A DNA stretch of 64,000 nucleotides from Streptomyces sp. NRRL F-4489 (lineage in GTDB: Bacteria > Actinomycetota > Actinomycetes > Streptomycetales > Streptomycetaceae). This document shows, piece by piece, positions 49,065-56,338 of this stretch. The position numbers and the translations under genes were made by a program. The stretch is from positions 1 through 64,000 of the forward strand of contig NZ_LLZI01000191.1 of NCBI RefSeq assembly GCF_001509485.1, read 5' to 3'. The notes under the pieces were generated by a model. That model had not been told where the DNA came from and ran no database searches. It saw nothing but the letters and a program-made list of their open reading frames with translations. The stretch's first letter is position 1, and every line of letters begins with the position of its first letter.

Positions 49065-50414
49065 TCAACTCGCCGGATCGGGAAGCCAGTTGCCGTGGAA
49101 TCCGTGCGGTACCCGCTGCGGAAGGTGGACCGTCGCGACGGGCCCGGCGGTGATGTCCTCGGCGTCGAGGATCACCAGGTCGCTGGTGTCGGTGGTCGCG
49201 TCGTAGACGTACGTGATCAGCCAGCCGGGGCCGCCCGGGCGGTCGTCCGCGGGGGCGAACGCCGCCTCGCCCGGAGTGCGCCCGGGACCGAAGTCATAAC
49301 GGGCCACCGCACCGGTCCGCAGGTCGTAGCGGAGCAGGGCGCCGGGTATCGGTCCGGTGCCCGGGGCCTCGCCCGCGGTGACGTGGCCGAAACGGGCGGG
49401 CAGTCCGGCGAGCCGGTCGTCTATTCGGGGGAACTCCCCGAACTGGTCGTCGAGTTGCTCCTCCCTCACCGTCCCGGCGGCCAGGTCGATGGTCCAGCGC
49501 CACAGGAAGGACGGGCTGCGGCCGTCGAGCGCGGCGTAGCGGGAGACGTAGAGGACGATCCGCTCCTCGCCGTCGTCATGGGCGTTCAGCGAGTGGAAGA
49601 CGTAGCAGGGGTCGATCTCCAGCCAACGGACCTGGCCGTGGGGGTCGTCGCGCCGCAGTACGCCCAGGCGGGCGCCGTACTCCGGATCCCAGGCGTACGG
49701 CATCCCGGGGCGGCCGCGGTCATGGACCATCGGGAGGTCCATGAAGACGACGTGGCGGGCCGTCAGATGGAAGTCATGCATCATCGTGGCGGCGGGGACG
49801 TCGATGGGGCGACTGACCACCAACTGGCCGGCGGCGTCCGCGCGGTGGTAGGTCAGATAGGGCGGCGTGGCATTGCCGTAGCCGAAGAAGTGCAGCTCAC
49901 CGGTGGTGGGGCAGGTCTTCGGGTGGGCTGTCATGGCGGTGGCGAGGCGCCCGCCGAAGTCATGCGGGCCGACGGTCTCCAGCTCGTGGCCGGGCCGGCA
50001 GTCGATCTCGTAGGGGAAGGACGACTCGACCAGCGCCAGGGTGCGGCCGGCGTGCCGGACGATATGGGTGTTGGCCACGCCCGCCGCGAGATCGCGGCGG
50101 CCCTCCTCGTCCACGACGCGGGCGCCGTCGGTGAAAGTCGAGGTGCGGACCCAGCGGTTGCGGTAGGAGACGGCCCGGCCGTCCTCCAGGCGCACGCCGT
50201 GGATCATGCCGTCCCCGAAGAACCAGTGCGGACTGGCGGCGTCCCTGGGGTTGGGGCCGTTGCGCACGTACCAGCCTCGCAGGGCCGCCGGGACGGTGCC
50301 GGTGATCGGGAGGTCGCAGGCGGTCAGCTCATCGGTGACCGGGGCGAAATTGCCGGCGAGATGGGGCGGTGGCGCGGAGGATTCCGTCACTTCGGCGGGC
50401 GTGGTGGTCGTCAT
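49065..50414 (-). CDS. Carotenoid oxygenase (RPE65/lignostilbene dioxygenase family)
   Basis: 449 residues. Beta-propeller family with the four iron-binding histidines in TAHPKT (His164), MMHDFHLT, VFHSLNAHDD and PHGFHGNW, and the N-terminal YVRNGPNPRD motif. These non-haem iron enzymes split carbon-carbon double bonds of carotenoids, retinoids or stilbenes with oxygen. The ATG overlaps the stop of the upstream membrane-protein gene (ATGA). The operon is divergent from a PadR regulator. No carotenoid synthesis genes are in the window, so the substrate may be an apocarotenoid or a phenolic such as a stilbene, which PadR proteins often sense. Confidence 0.94.
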   Translation of the reverse strand: MTTTTPAEVTESSAPPPHLAGNFAPVTDELTACDLPITGTVPAALRGWYVRNGPNPRDAASPHWFFGDGMIHGVRLEDGRAVSYRNRWVRTSTFTDGARVVDEEGRRDLAAGVANTHIVRHAGRTLALVESSFPYEIDCRPGHELETVGPHDFGGRLATAMTAHPKTCPTTGELHFFGYGNATPPYLTYHRADAAGQLVVSRPIDVPAATMMHDFHLTARHVVFMDLPMVHDRGRPGMPYAWDPEYGARLGVLRRDDPHGQVRWLEIDPCYVFHSLNAHDDGEERIVLYVSRYAALDGRSPSFLWRWTIDLAAGTVREEQLDDQFGEFPRIDDRLAGLPARFGHVTAGEAPGTGPIPGALLRYDLRTGAVARYDFGPGRTPGEAAFAPADDRPGGPGWLITYVYDATTDTSDLVILDAEDITAGPVATVHLPQRVPHGFHGNWLPDPAS

Positions 50415-51001
50415 CGGGCCAGTCCTTCCTGGGTGGTGGGCCGCGCACCGGACTGCTGCACGAAGCGGGCACGCGCCCGTTCCGGATAGGCGGCCGTGAA
50501 GCGGGCGGGGACAACGAATCCGGCGATCTGCACAAGGATCGGGAAGAGCACGCTCAGGCCGTAGGCGCTGATGACGGCCTGGGCGATGCAGCTCAGGGTG
50601 AAGGACAGCGCCCAGGCGGCGGTGAGGACGACGTTGATGTGCCGGAAGAACGCGGTGTGCCAGACCTCGGGCGGCGCCATCCGACGCGCGATGGCCATCG
50701 TGAAGGGTCGCCGGACGGCGATCGACGTCCACGCGATGACCGCCAGCCAGCCCATCGACAGCGCGCTGCCATAAGCCTTGAGAGGACTGTCGGGCCGGAT
50801 GAGGGCCAGGGCCGTAAGGGCGGCGAAGAACACGATCGTGCCGTACTCCAGCAGCCGCGTCTCCAGTGCGAACCCCGCCGCCCGGTCCGCCACCAGCAGC
50901 ACCACCGCCGCCGCGAGGCCGGCAAGTGCTCCCCACTGCCAGCCCAGCACGGACACCGCCGCGTAGACGAGCCACGGAATGAAGCTCCTCAAGTACTGCA
51001 T
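50411..51001 (-). CDS. Integral membrane protein coupled to carotenoid oxygenase
   Basis: 196 residues from the ATG at 51001 after GGGGGAG. Five to six helices (about 6-22, 26-40, 50-67, 75-95, 115-165). A cytoplasmic loop reads RRPFTMAIARRMAPPEVWHT. No named family recognised. It could channel the oxygenase substrate or product through the membrane; the coupling is the only evidence. Confidence 0.8.
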   Translation of the reverse strand: MQYLRSFIPWLVYAAVSVLGWQWGALAGLAAAVVLLVADRAAGFALETRLLEYGTIVFFAALTALALIRPDSPLKAYGSALSMGWLAVIAWTSIAVRRPFTMAIARRMAPPEVWHTAFFRHINVVLTAAWALSFTLSCIAQAVISAYGLSVLFPILVQIAGFVVPARFTAAYPERARARFVQQSGARPTTQEGLAR

Positions 51002-51128
51002 GTCTCCCCCTGTTCCTGCACGCCCGGTTTCGCGGACGACTGCTCGACGATGCGCCGGGCCGATGACCGCGACCGCAGCGTGTGCGCCGAGCGGGGAACA
51101 CCTCCCACACCCAGCGACATTCCAACTG

Positions 51129-51184
51129 TGACATGTCGAAGGTGGAAAGTCCAGCGTTGACATGTCAGTTGTGGAAGGTAGTGT
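51129..51184 (+). promoter_or_regulatory. padR promoter and operator
   Basis: TTGACA (51157-51162), 16 bp, TAGTGT (51179-51184), then six bases to the ATG: a near-ideal leaderless promoter. TGACATGTC occurs at 51129-51137 and, as the perfect palindrome TGACATGTCA, at 51158-51167 over the -35. GTGGAA follows each copy (51142 and 51171). PadR proteins bind ATGT/ACAT dyads, so autorepression and control of the divergent operon are likely. Confidence 0.72.
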
Positions 51185-51190
51185 GCGGGT

Positions 51191-51787
51191 ATGAGCCTGA
51201 GACATGCGGTGCTGGGCCTGCTCTCCGAATCCCCGGCGAGCGGCTACGACCTGATGAAGCTGTTCAACGCCTCACTCGCCAACGTCTGGCCGGCCACCCA
51301 GAGCCAGGTCTACGGCGAGCTCAACAAGCTGACGGCGGCGGGGCTGGTCGAGGTCGCCGCCGAGGGGCCGCGCGGCCGCAAGGAATACGCGATCACCGAC
51401 GACGGCCTGGCCGAGCTGCGGCACTGGCTGACGGAGGTCCCGCCGGCCGGCCAGCAGCGCCACGACGGCCTGCTGCGCGTCTTCTTCCTCGGCAATCTCA
51501 CGCCGCTGGAGGCACGGACCTTTCTGCTCACCCAGGCCGAGTCCGCGGCCCATGCCCGTGCCGGGTACGAGCGGATGGACGACGCCACGGCGTGGGACGA
51601 CGAAATGATCTCTGTTTACGGGCGGATCGCGCTGGAGTACGGCCTGCGGATAACGGCGGCGGTGGAGGATTGGGCGCGCTGGGCCGCCGACGAGGTGACC
51701 AGCGCGAAGGCCGCGAAGGCCGGGGAACTGGCCCGCACCCGGCGCGGCGAGGGTCCCGCGGAGTCCAGCGGGAAGGAGGACGCGTAA
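51191..51787 (+). CDS. PadR-family transcriptional regulator
   Basis: 198 residues, probably leaderless at 51191. Winged helix at the N-terminus (SLRHAVLGLLSESPASGYDL, QSQVYGELNKLTAAGLV, GPRGRKEYAITDDGLAELRHWL), then a helical C-terminal dimer domain (about 90-175). Typical PadR_N plus PadR_C (Vir_act_alpha_C) layout. Divergent from the membrane protein and carotenoid oxygenase; presumably represses them until a phenolic or terpenoid ligand binds. Confidence 0.94.
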   Translation: MSLRHAVLGLLSESPASGYDLMKLFNASLANVWPATQSQVYGELNKLTAAGLVEVAAEGPRGRKEYAITDDGLAELRHWLTEVPPAGQQRHDGLLRVFFLGNLTPLEARTFLLTQAESAAHARAGYERMDDATAWDDEMISVYGRIALEYGLRITAAVEDWARWAADEVTSAKAAKAGELARTRRGEGPAESSGKEDA

Positions 51788-51870
51788 GGCACGGATCACC
51801 CCCCGTCTTGAGGGTCCCGGCCCCGGTTATTACGGGTGCCCGGGCGCTCGCCCGGTGGCAGGCTGGCGGC

Positions 51871-52413
51871 ATGGACCACCAGCGTTCCGTGCGGATCTCC
51901 AAATACCTGGCGAAACATCTGCGCCATGAACCCCAGCGGATCGGCATCACCCTGGACGCACAGGGCTGGGTACCGGTGACCGAACTGATCGCAGCAGCCG
52001 CACGGCACGGATTCCCCTTCTCCCGCGCGGAGTTGGCGGCCGTCGTCGCCGGCAACGACAAGCAGCGCTACGCCCTGGAGAACGACCGCATCCGCGCCAA
52101 CCAGGGCCATTCCGTCCGCGTCGATCTCGGCCTTCCGGAGGCCGTACCGACCGGCTTCCTCTTCCACGGAACGGTGACCCGCCATATCGCCGCCATCCGG
52201 CAGGACGGGCTGCGGCCGATGTCCCGGCATGCCGTGCACCTCTCGCCGGACCGCGAGACCGCCGCCCGGGTCGGCGCACGGCGCGGCAAACCGCTCGTCC
52301 TGGCCGTCGACGCGCCCGCCATGTACCGGGCCGGCCACGTCTTCCGGGTCAGCGCCAACGGGGTCTGGCTGACCGAGCGGGTGCCGCCGGAGTTCCTCCG
52401 CTTCCCCGGCTGA
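51871..52413 (+). CDS. kptA: RNA 2'-phosphotransferase, Tpt1/KptA family
   Basis: 180 residues. N-terminal winged-helix RNA-binding part (VRISKYLAKHLRHEP, LDAQGWVPVTELIAAA) and the NAD-binding lobe (FHGTVTRHIAAIRQDGL, MSRHAVHLS). Family residues Arg, His, Arg, Arg are identifiable. Tpt1 removes an internal 2'-phosphate from RNA, transferring it to NAD+. Bacteria lack the tRNA-splicing pathway that makes this mark, so its role is unclear; RNA or NAD-linked repair have been proposed. No RNA ligase gene is near. Confidence 0.93.
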   Translation: MDHQRSVRISKYLAKHLRHEPQRIGITLDAQGWVPVTELIAAAARHGFPFSRAELAAVVAGNDKQRYALENDRIRANQGHSVRVDLGLPEAVPTGFLFHGTVTRHIAAIRQDGLRPMSRHAVHLSPDRETAARVGARRGKPLVLAVDAPAMYRAGHVFRVSANGVWLTERVPPEFLRFPG

Positions 52414-52441
52414 ACCGATCCGTCGCGGCCATTCCCGCACG

Positions 52442-53005
52442 TCAGAGGCCGGGTGCTCCCCACACCGGGAACCACCGGGCGAGGTCTTTCTCGACCGTCA
52501 GATCGTCCCCGAGCATCGCCCGCGCCTGGAGTTCGAGCGGATTGTCGCGCTTCTCGCCCTCACCGGGCCGCGGCGCGAAGGGGTAGAAGGTGCCGCGCTT
52601 GTAGAGGTAGACCAGCGCCAGCGGCCGCTGCCGGTCGTCCCGGAAGCCGACGAGCGAGCACAGGAGCTGGGGGCCGAAACCCGCTTCCTCCAGCGAGGTG
52701 TTGACCGCGTGGAGATCGTTGACCAGTCCCGCCACGTCCTCCGGCGCGTGCCGCACCAGCAGCCACGTATAGCCGTAGGCGTCCTGGGTGAACTCCACCG
52801 AACCGTCCAGGAGCGAGCGCGCCTCCTCCTGGATACGCGAGAACGCGCCGCCCTCGACGCTCGCGAAACACACCGACCCCAGGCCGGTGGGGGTGAATCC
52901 GGCCGCGGCCTGGAGGGTGACCGCGGCGGACGGCAGCGCGAAGAGCTGGTCCAGGTCAGGCCGTACCGGTTTGCTGCGGCCGAGGATCACGTCCAGAAAT
53001 CCCAT
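52442..53005 (-). CDS. pspAB: PspA-associated protein PspAB
   Basis: 187 residues from the ATG at 53005 after AAGGAG. Matches the actinobacterial PspAB family by its start MGFLDVILGRSKPVRPDLD, AAGFTPTGLGSVCF and the C-terminal RWFPVWGAPGL. It lies beside htpX on the same strand, a conserved pair linked to membrane-stress response with PspA. pspA itself is not in the window. A parS site lies between this gene and htpX. Confidence 0.88.
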   Translation of the reverse strand: MGFLDVILGRSKPVRPDLDQLFALPSAAVTLQAAAGFTPTGLGSVCFASVEGGAFSRIQEEARSLLDGSVEFTQDAYGYTWLLVRHAPEDVAGLVNDLHAVNTSLEEAGFGPQLLCSLVGFRDDRQRPLALVYLYKRGTFYPFAPRPGEGEKRDNPLELQARAMLGDDLTVEKDLARWFPVWGAPGL

Positions 53006-53044
53006 GCGCGGCTTACTCCTTGCTTCCTTGCGCCGATGACGCAC

Positions 53045-53070
53045 CGGCATGTTTCACGTGAAACATGCCG
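53045..53070. other. parS site (26-bp palindrome)
   Basis: Contains TGTTTCACGTGAAACA (53050-53065) with five further paired bases on each side. ParB-binding centromere site, in the htpX-pspAB gap. Confidence 0.95.
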
Positions 53071-53106
53071 TGCGTCGGTCCCTGCCGTCCGGTCGGATGC
53101 CGCCGC

Positions 53107-54006
53107 TCACGGCCGCCCCAGCTGCGCCGCTATCCGGCCCAGCTGGTCGAGCCGCTGCTCCAGCGTCGGGTGCGAGGAGAGCAGCTGGTTGAAGCTCTCC
53201 TTGTTGAAGGCCGGGGCGAAGTAGAAGGCGTTGAACGGCTGGGACTTGCGCAGGTCCTCGGTGGGGATCCGCGCGATCTGGCCGGTGACCTTCGTGAGGG
53301 CGGAGGCCAGCGCGGAAGGGCGGCCGGTCAGGAGGGCGGCGGCGCGGTCGGCGGACAGCTCGCGGTAGCGGGAGAGCAGCCGGGTGAGCAGGAAGCTGAT
53401 GGCGTAGACGACCACGCTGACGGCGGTGACGATCAGCACGGCGATGGCGGCGTTCTGATCGCGGTTGTTGCGTCCGACGCCACTCCACAGCGCGGCGCGG
53501 GTGATGATCCCGGCCAGCACGCCGAGGAACGAGGCGATGGTCATCACCGCGACATCGCGGTGGGCGACATGGGACAGCTCATGCGCCAGCACCCCCTCCA
53601 GCTCTTCCGGCTCCAACCGTCTGAGCAGCCCGGTCGTCGCGCAGACCAGGGAGTTCTTCTGATTGCGGCCGGTGGCGAAGGCGTTCGGCACATCGGACTC
53701 GGCGATCGCGACCCGCGGTTTGGGCATATCGGCCAGGGCGCAGAGCCGGTCCACCGCGCCGTGCAGCTCGGGCGCCTGCTCCGGCGTGACCTCGCGGGCC
53801 CCCATGCTGAAGGCGGCGATCCGGTCGGAGAACCAGAACTGCGCGATGAACATCGCCCCGGCGATCAGCAGCACCACCACCCAGGCGCCTTTGAGGAGCA
53901 CCACCAGCGCGCTGACGACCACGACGTACAGCAGGCCGATGAGGAACATCGTCACCACCATGCGCGAGGTCAGCCCGCGGTCCGGGGCGAATCGGGTCTG
54001 TGCCAT
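53107..54006 (-). CDS. htpX: Zinc metalloprotease HtpX
   Basis: 299 residues from the ATG at 54006 after GGAGGAG. M48 family: two N-terminal helices (about 15-60), the zinc motif HELSH (His142, Glu143, His146), two more helices (about 155-215) and the third ligand in SRYRELSADRAAA. HtpX cleaves misfolded membrane proteins and belongs with the Psp response. It starts a reverse-strand pair with pspAB. Confidence 0.96.
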   Translation of the reverse strand: MAQTRFAPDRGLTSRMVVTMFLIGLLYVVVVSALVVLLKGAWVVVLLIAGAMFIAQFWFSDRIAAFSMGAREVTPEQAPELHGAVDRLCALADMPKPRVAIAESDVPNAFATGRNQKNSLVCATTGLLRRLEPEELEGVLAHELSHVAHRDVAVMTIASFLGVLAGIITRAALWSGVGRNNRDQNAAIAVLIVTAVSVVVYAISFLLTRLLSRYRELSADRAAALLTGRPSALASALTKVTGQIARIPTEDLRKSQPFNAFYFAPAFNKESFNQLLSSHPTLEQRLDQLGRIAAQLGRP

Positions 54007-54192
54007 GGCTCCTCCACAACGCACCGCACTTCGCGCAGTGTCCTGACCCGGTCGCCCACCGTCCTCTCCCCCGCGCGCCGGGCCGCACACTGCGCCGCTG
54101 CCCTAATTCTCCCTCTTCACGGCTATATAGCGGGTAAAGCCCCGGCCGGTCACCGGGACGAACCGGATTCACCCCGGCACCGCGGACGGCCG

Positions 54193-55089
54193 CTACGCGG
54201 TGAGCTGCGCCGACGCCTCTGTCGCGATCCGCTCGAAGACCGCCGGATCGGCGGCGAACACCGAATCGGCGATCGGCCAGTGAATGACCAGCTCATCGAT
54301 GCCCAGCTCGGCGTGGCGGCCGGCGAAGTCCACAAAGGCGTCGACGGAGTCCAGCGGACGGTCCGGGGTGAAGCCGGTCAGCATGATCTTCTGCAGCTCG
54401 GCGGCGTCCCGTCCCTGGTCGGCGCACGCCTTCTCCAGCCCCTCGATCTGCCGGCGGATCGCCTCCCGCGACTCGGCCGGCGTGCCTTCCCCCTGCGCGA
54501 CCTTGGGGTCACCGGTGGTCACCCACGCCTGTCCGAGTCGGGCCGCCAGCCTCAGCCCGCGCGGGCCGGTGGCCGCCACCGCGAACGGCAGCCGCGGCCG
54601 CTGCACACAGCCGGGGATGTTGCGCACCTCGTCCGCCGAGTAGTGCGTGCCCTCGTACGAGACGGCGTCCTGCGTGAGCAGCCGGTCGAGCAGCGTGGTG
54701 AACTCGGCGAACCGGTCGGCCCGTTCACGCGGCGACCACGGCTCCTGCCCGAGCGCGCTGGCGTCGAAGCCGTTGCCGCCGGCTCCGATACCCAGCGTGA
54801 TCCGGCCCTCGCTGATGTCGTCCAGCGAGATCAGCTCCTTGGCGAGGGTGACCGGGTGCCGGAAGTTCGGGGAGGTGACGAGGGTGCCCAGGCGCATCCG
54901 GGAGGTCGCGGTGGCGGCCGCGGTCAGGGTCGGCAGGGCTCCGAACCACGTCTGGTCGCGGAAACTCCGCCACGACAGGTGGTCGTACGTGTACGCGGCG
55001 TGGAAACCCAGCTGCTCCGCGCGCTGCCACGCCTCCTTCCCTCCTTCGGACCAGCGGCGGACGGGCAGGATCACAGTGCTCAGTCGCAT
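54193..55089 (-). CDS. LLM-class F420-dependent oxidoreductase (luciferase-like)
   Basis: 298 residues from the ATG at 55089; TACGCT ends seven bases upstream, suggesting a leaderless message. TIM-barrel monooxygenase motifs: AAYTYDHLSWRSFRD, MRLGTLVTSPNFRHPVTLA, DDISEGRITLGIGAGG and PFAVAATGPRGLRLAAR. Most actinobacterial relatives use cofactor F420 for oxidation or reduction. Substrate unknown; neighbours give no clue. Confidence 0.92.
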   Translation of the reverse strand: MRLSTVILPVRRWSEGGKEAWQRAEQLGFHAAYTYDHLSWRSFRDQTWFGALPTLTAAATATSRMRLGTLVTSPNFRHPVTLAKELISLDDISEGRITLGIGAGGNGFDASALGQEPWSPRERADRFAEFTTLLDRLLTQDAVSYEGTHYSADEVRNIPGCVQRPRLPFAVAATGPRGLRLAARLGQAWVTTGDPKVAQGEGTPAESREAIRRQIEGLEKACADQGRDAAELQKIMLTGFTPDRPLDSVDAFVDFAGRHAELGIDELVIHWPIADSVFAADPAVFERIATEASAQLTA

Positions 55090-55200
55090 GCCCCCGAGCG
55101 TACGGGGAGTGCGGCGCAACCCCGTCCGACCGCTCTCCCGCCCGGGCCCCGGCGCGCACCCAGCGCACACCTGTACGTGCCGGTACGCGAAGATGGCCCC

Positions 55201-56079
55201 GTGACTGATGCCTCCGCCGCGCCACCCCGGCCCACCCGGCTGATCGCCACCGATCTCGACGGCACCCTGCTGCACGACGACAAGACGGTCTCCGAGCGGA
55301 CGATCACGGCGCTCGCCGCCGCGGAGGCGGCAGGTATCGAGGTGTTCTTCGTCACCGGGCGCCCGGCCCGCTGGATGGACGTGGTCAGCGATCATGTGCA
55401 CGGCCACGGCCTGGCCATCTGCGCGAACGGCGCGGCCGTCATCGATCTGCACCGGGGCAACCGCATCGTGGAGGTCAGCCCGCTGGATCAAGCCGTGGCG
55501 CTGGACGTCGTCTACGCCCTGCGCGCCGCCGCTCCGGCCACCAGCTTCGCCGTCGAGCGCACCACCGGCATTCACTACGAGCCGCAGTATCCGCCCTTCC
55601 TCCTCGACCCGGCCGCGGTGATCGCACCGGCCGAGAAGCTCCTCGCCGAGGACTTCACCGGGGCGGCGGCGCACGGCCCGGGGGACGGCTCCGGCGCCGC
55701 CGACCAGCCCGTACTGAAGCTGCTGGCGCACCATCCCGACCTGGATCCCGACGCCTTCCTCTCGCTCGCCCGGACCACCGCCGGCCATCTGGCGTCCTTC
55801 ACCCGGTCCAGCCCGACCGCCCTGCTGGAGATCAGCGGCCTGGGCGTCAGCAAGGCCGGCACCCTCGCCCGCTGCTGCGCGGAGCGCGGGATCTCGCCGG
55901 AGGAGGTCGTCGCCTTCGGGGACATGCCAAACGACATCGAGATGCTGACCTGGGCCGGTACGTCCTACGCCATGGCCAACGCGCACCCGGACGTTCTGGC
56001 GGCGACCACGCACCGTACCGAGTCCAACAACGACGACGGTGTGGCGGTCGTGATCGAGCGGATCCTTCGGGGGAGCTGA
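55201..56079 (+). CDS. HAD-superfamily (Cof/IIB) phosphatase
   Basis: 292 residues from the GTG at 55201. Motif [13 protein letters not shown], motif II FVTGR, motif III Lys in GVSKAGTLA, motif IV FGDMPNDIEMLTWAG. It resembles the HAD protein at 27473 through [21 protein letters not shown] and NNDDGVAVV segments and has a slightly larger cap. Small-phosphoester hydrolase. The parS array begins 44 bases after its stop. Confidence 0.92.
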   Translation: MTDASAAPPRPTRLIATDLDGTLLHDDKTVSERTITALAAAEAAGIEVFFVTGRPARWMDVVSDHVHGHGLAICANGAAVIDLHRGNRIVEVSPLDQAVALDVVYALRAAAPATSFAVERTTGIHYEPQYPPFLLDPAAVIAPAEKLLAEDFTGAAAHGPGDGSGAADQPVLKLLAHHPDLDPDAFLSLARTTAGHLASFTRSSPTALLEISGLGVSKAGTLARCCAERGISPEEVVAFGDMPNDIEMLTWAGTSYAMANAHPDVLAATTHRTESNNDDGVAVVIERILRGS

Positions 56080-56123
56080 GGCGCTTCCGGGAACGGCGCC
56101 AGTCCCGGCGGCACCCCACCCGT

Positions 56124-56139
56124 GGTTTCACGTGAAACA
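56124..56139. other. parS site 1 of the array
   Basis: GGTTTCACGTGAAACA; one outer base differs from the consensus. A lone half-site GTGAAAC follows at 56150-56156. Confidence 0.92.
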
Positions 56140-56162
56140 TTCAACTCCTGTGAAACGGCAGG

Positions 56163-56178
56163 TGTTTCACGTGAAACG
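56163..56178. other. parS site 2 of the array
   Basis: TGTTTCACGTGAAACG; last base off consensus; 39 bp centre to centre from site 1. Confidence 0.92.
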
Positions 56179-56206
56179 TCCCCACCCCCCGAGCGACGAC
56201 GGCGCA

Positions 56207-56222
56207 TGTTTCACGTGAAACA
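56207..56222. other. parS site 3 of the array
   Basis: TGTTTCACGTGAAACA, perfect; 44 bp from site 2. Confidence 0.95.
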
Positions 56223-56247
56223 GGCGAACTCACGGTCGAGCGGCCGC

Positions 56248-56263
56248 TGTTTCACGTGAAACA
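56248..56263. other. parS site 4 of the array
   Basis: TGTTTCACGTGAAACA, perfect; 41 bp from site 3. Confidence 0.95.
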
Positions 56264-56287
56264 CGTCAACTGGCGCCCACCAATGGA

Positions 56288-56303
56288 TGTTTCACGTGAA
56301 ACA
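56288..56303. other. parS site 5 of the array
   Basis: TGTTTCACGTGAAACA, perfect; 40 bp from site 4 and 36 bp before the stop of the sensor kinase gene. Confidence 0.95.
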
Positions 56304-56338
56304 GCGGGGCCCGCGCGCACCTCTCCGACCCGCCGCCC

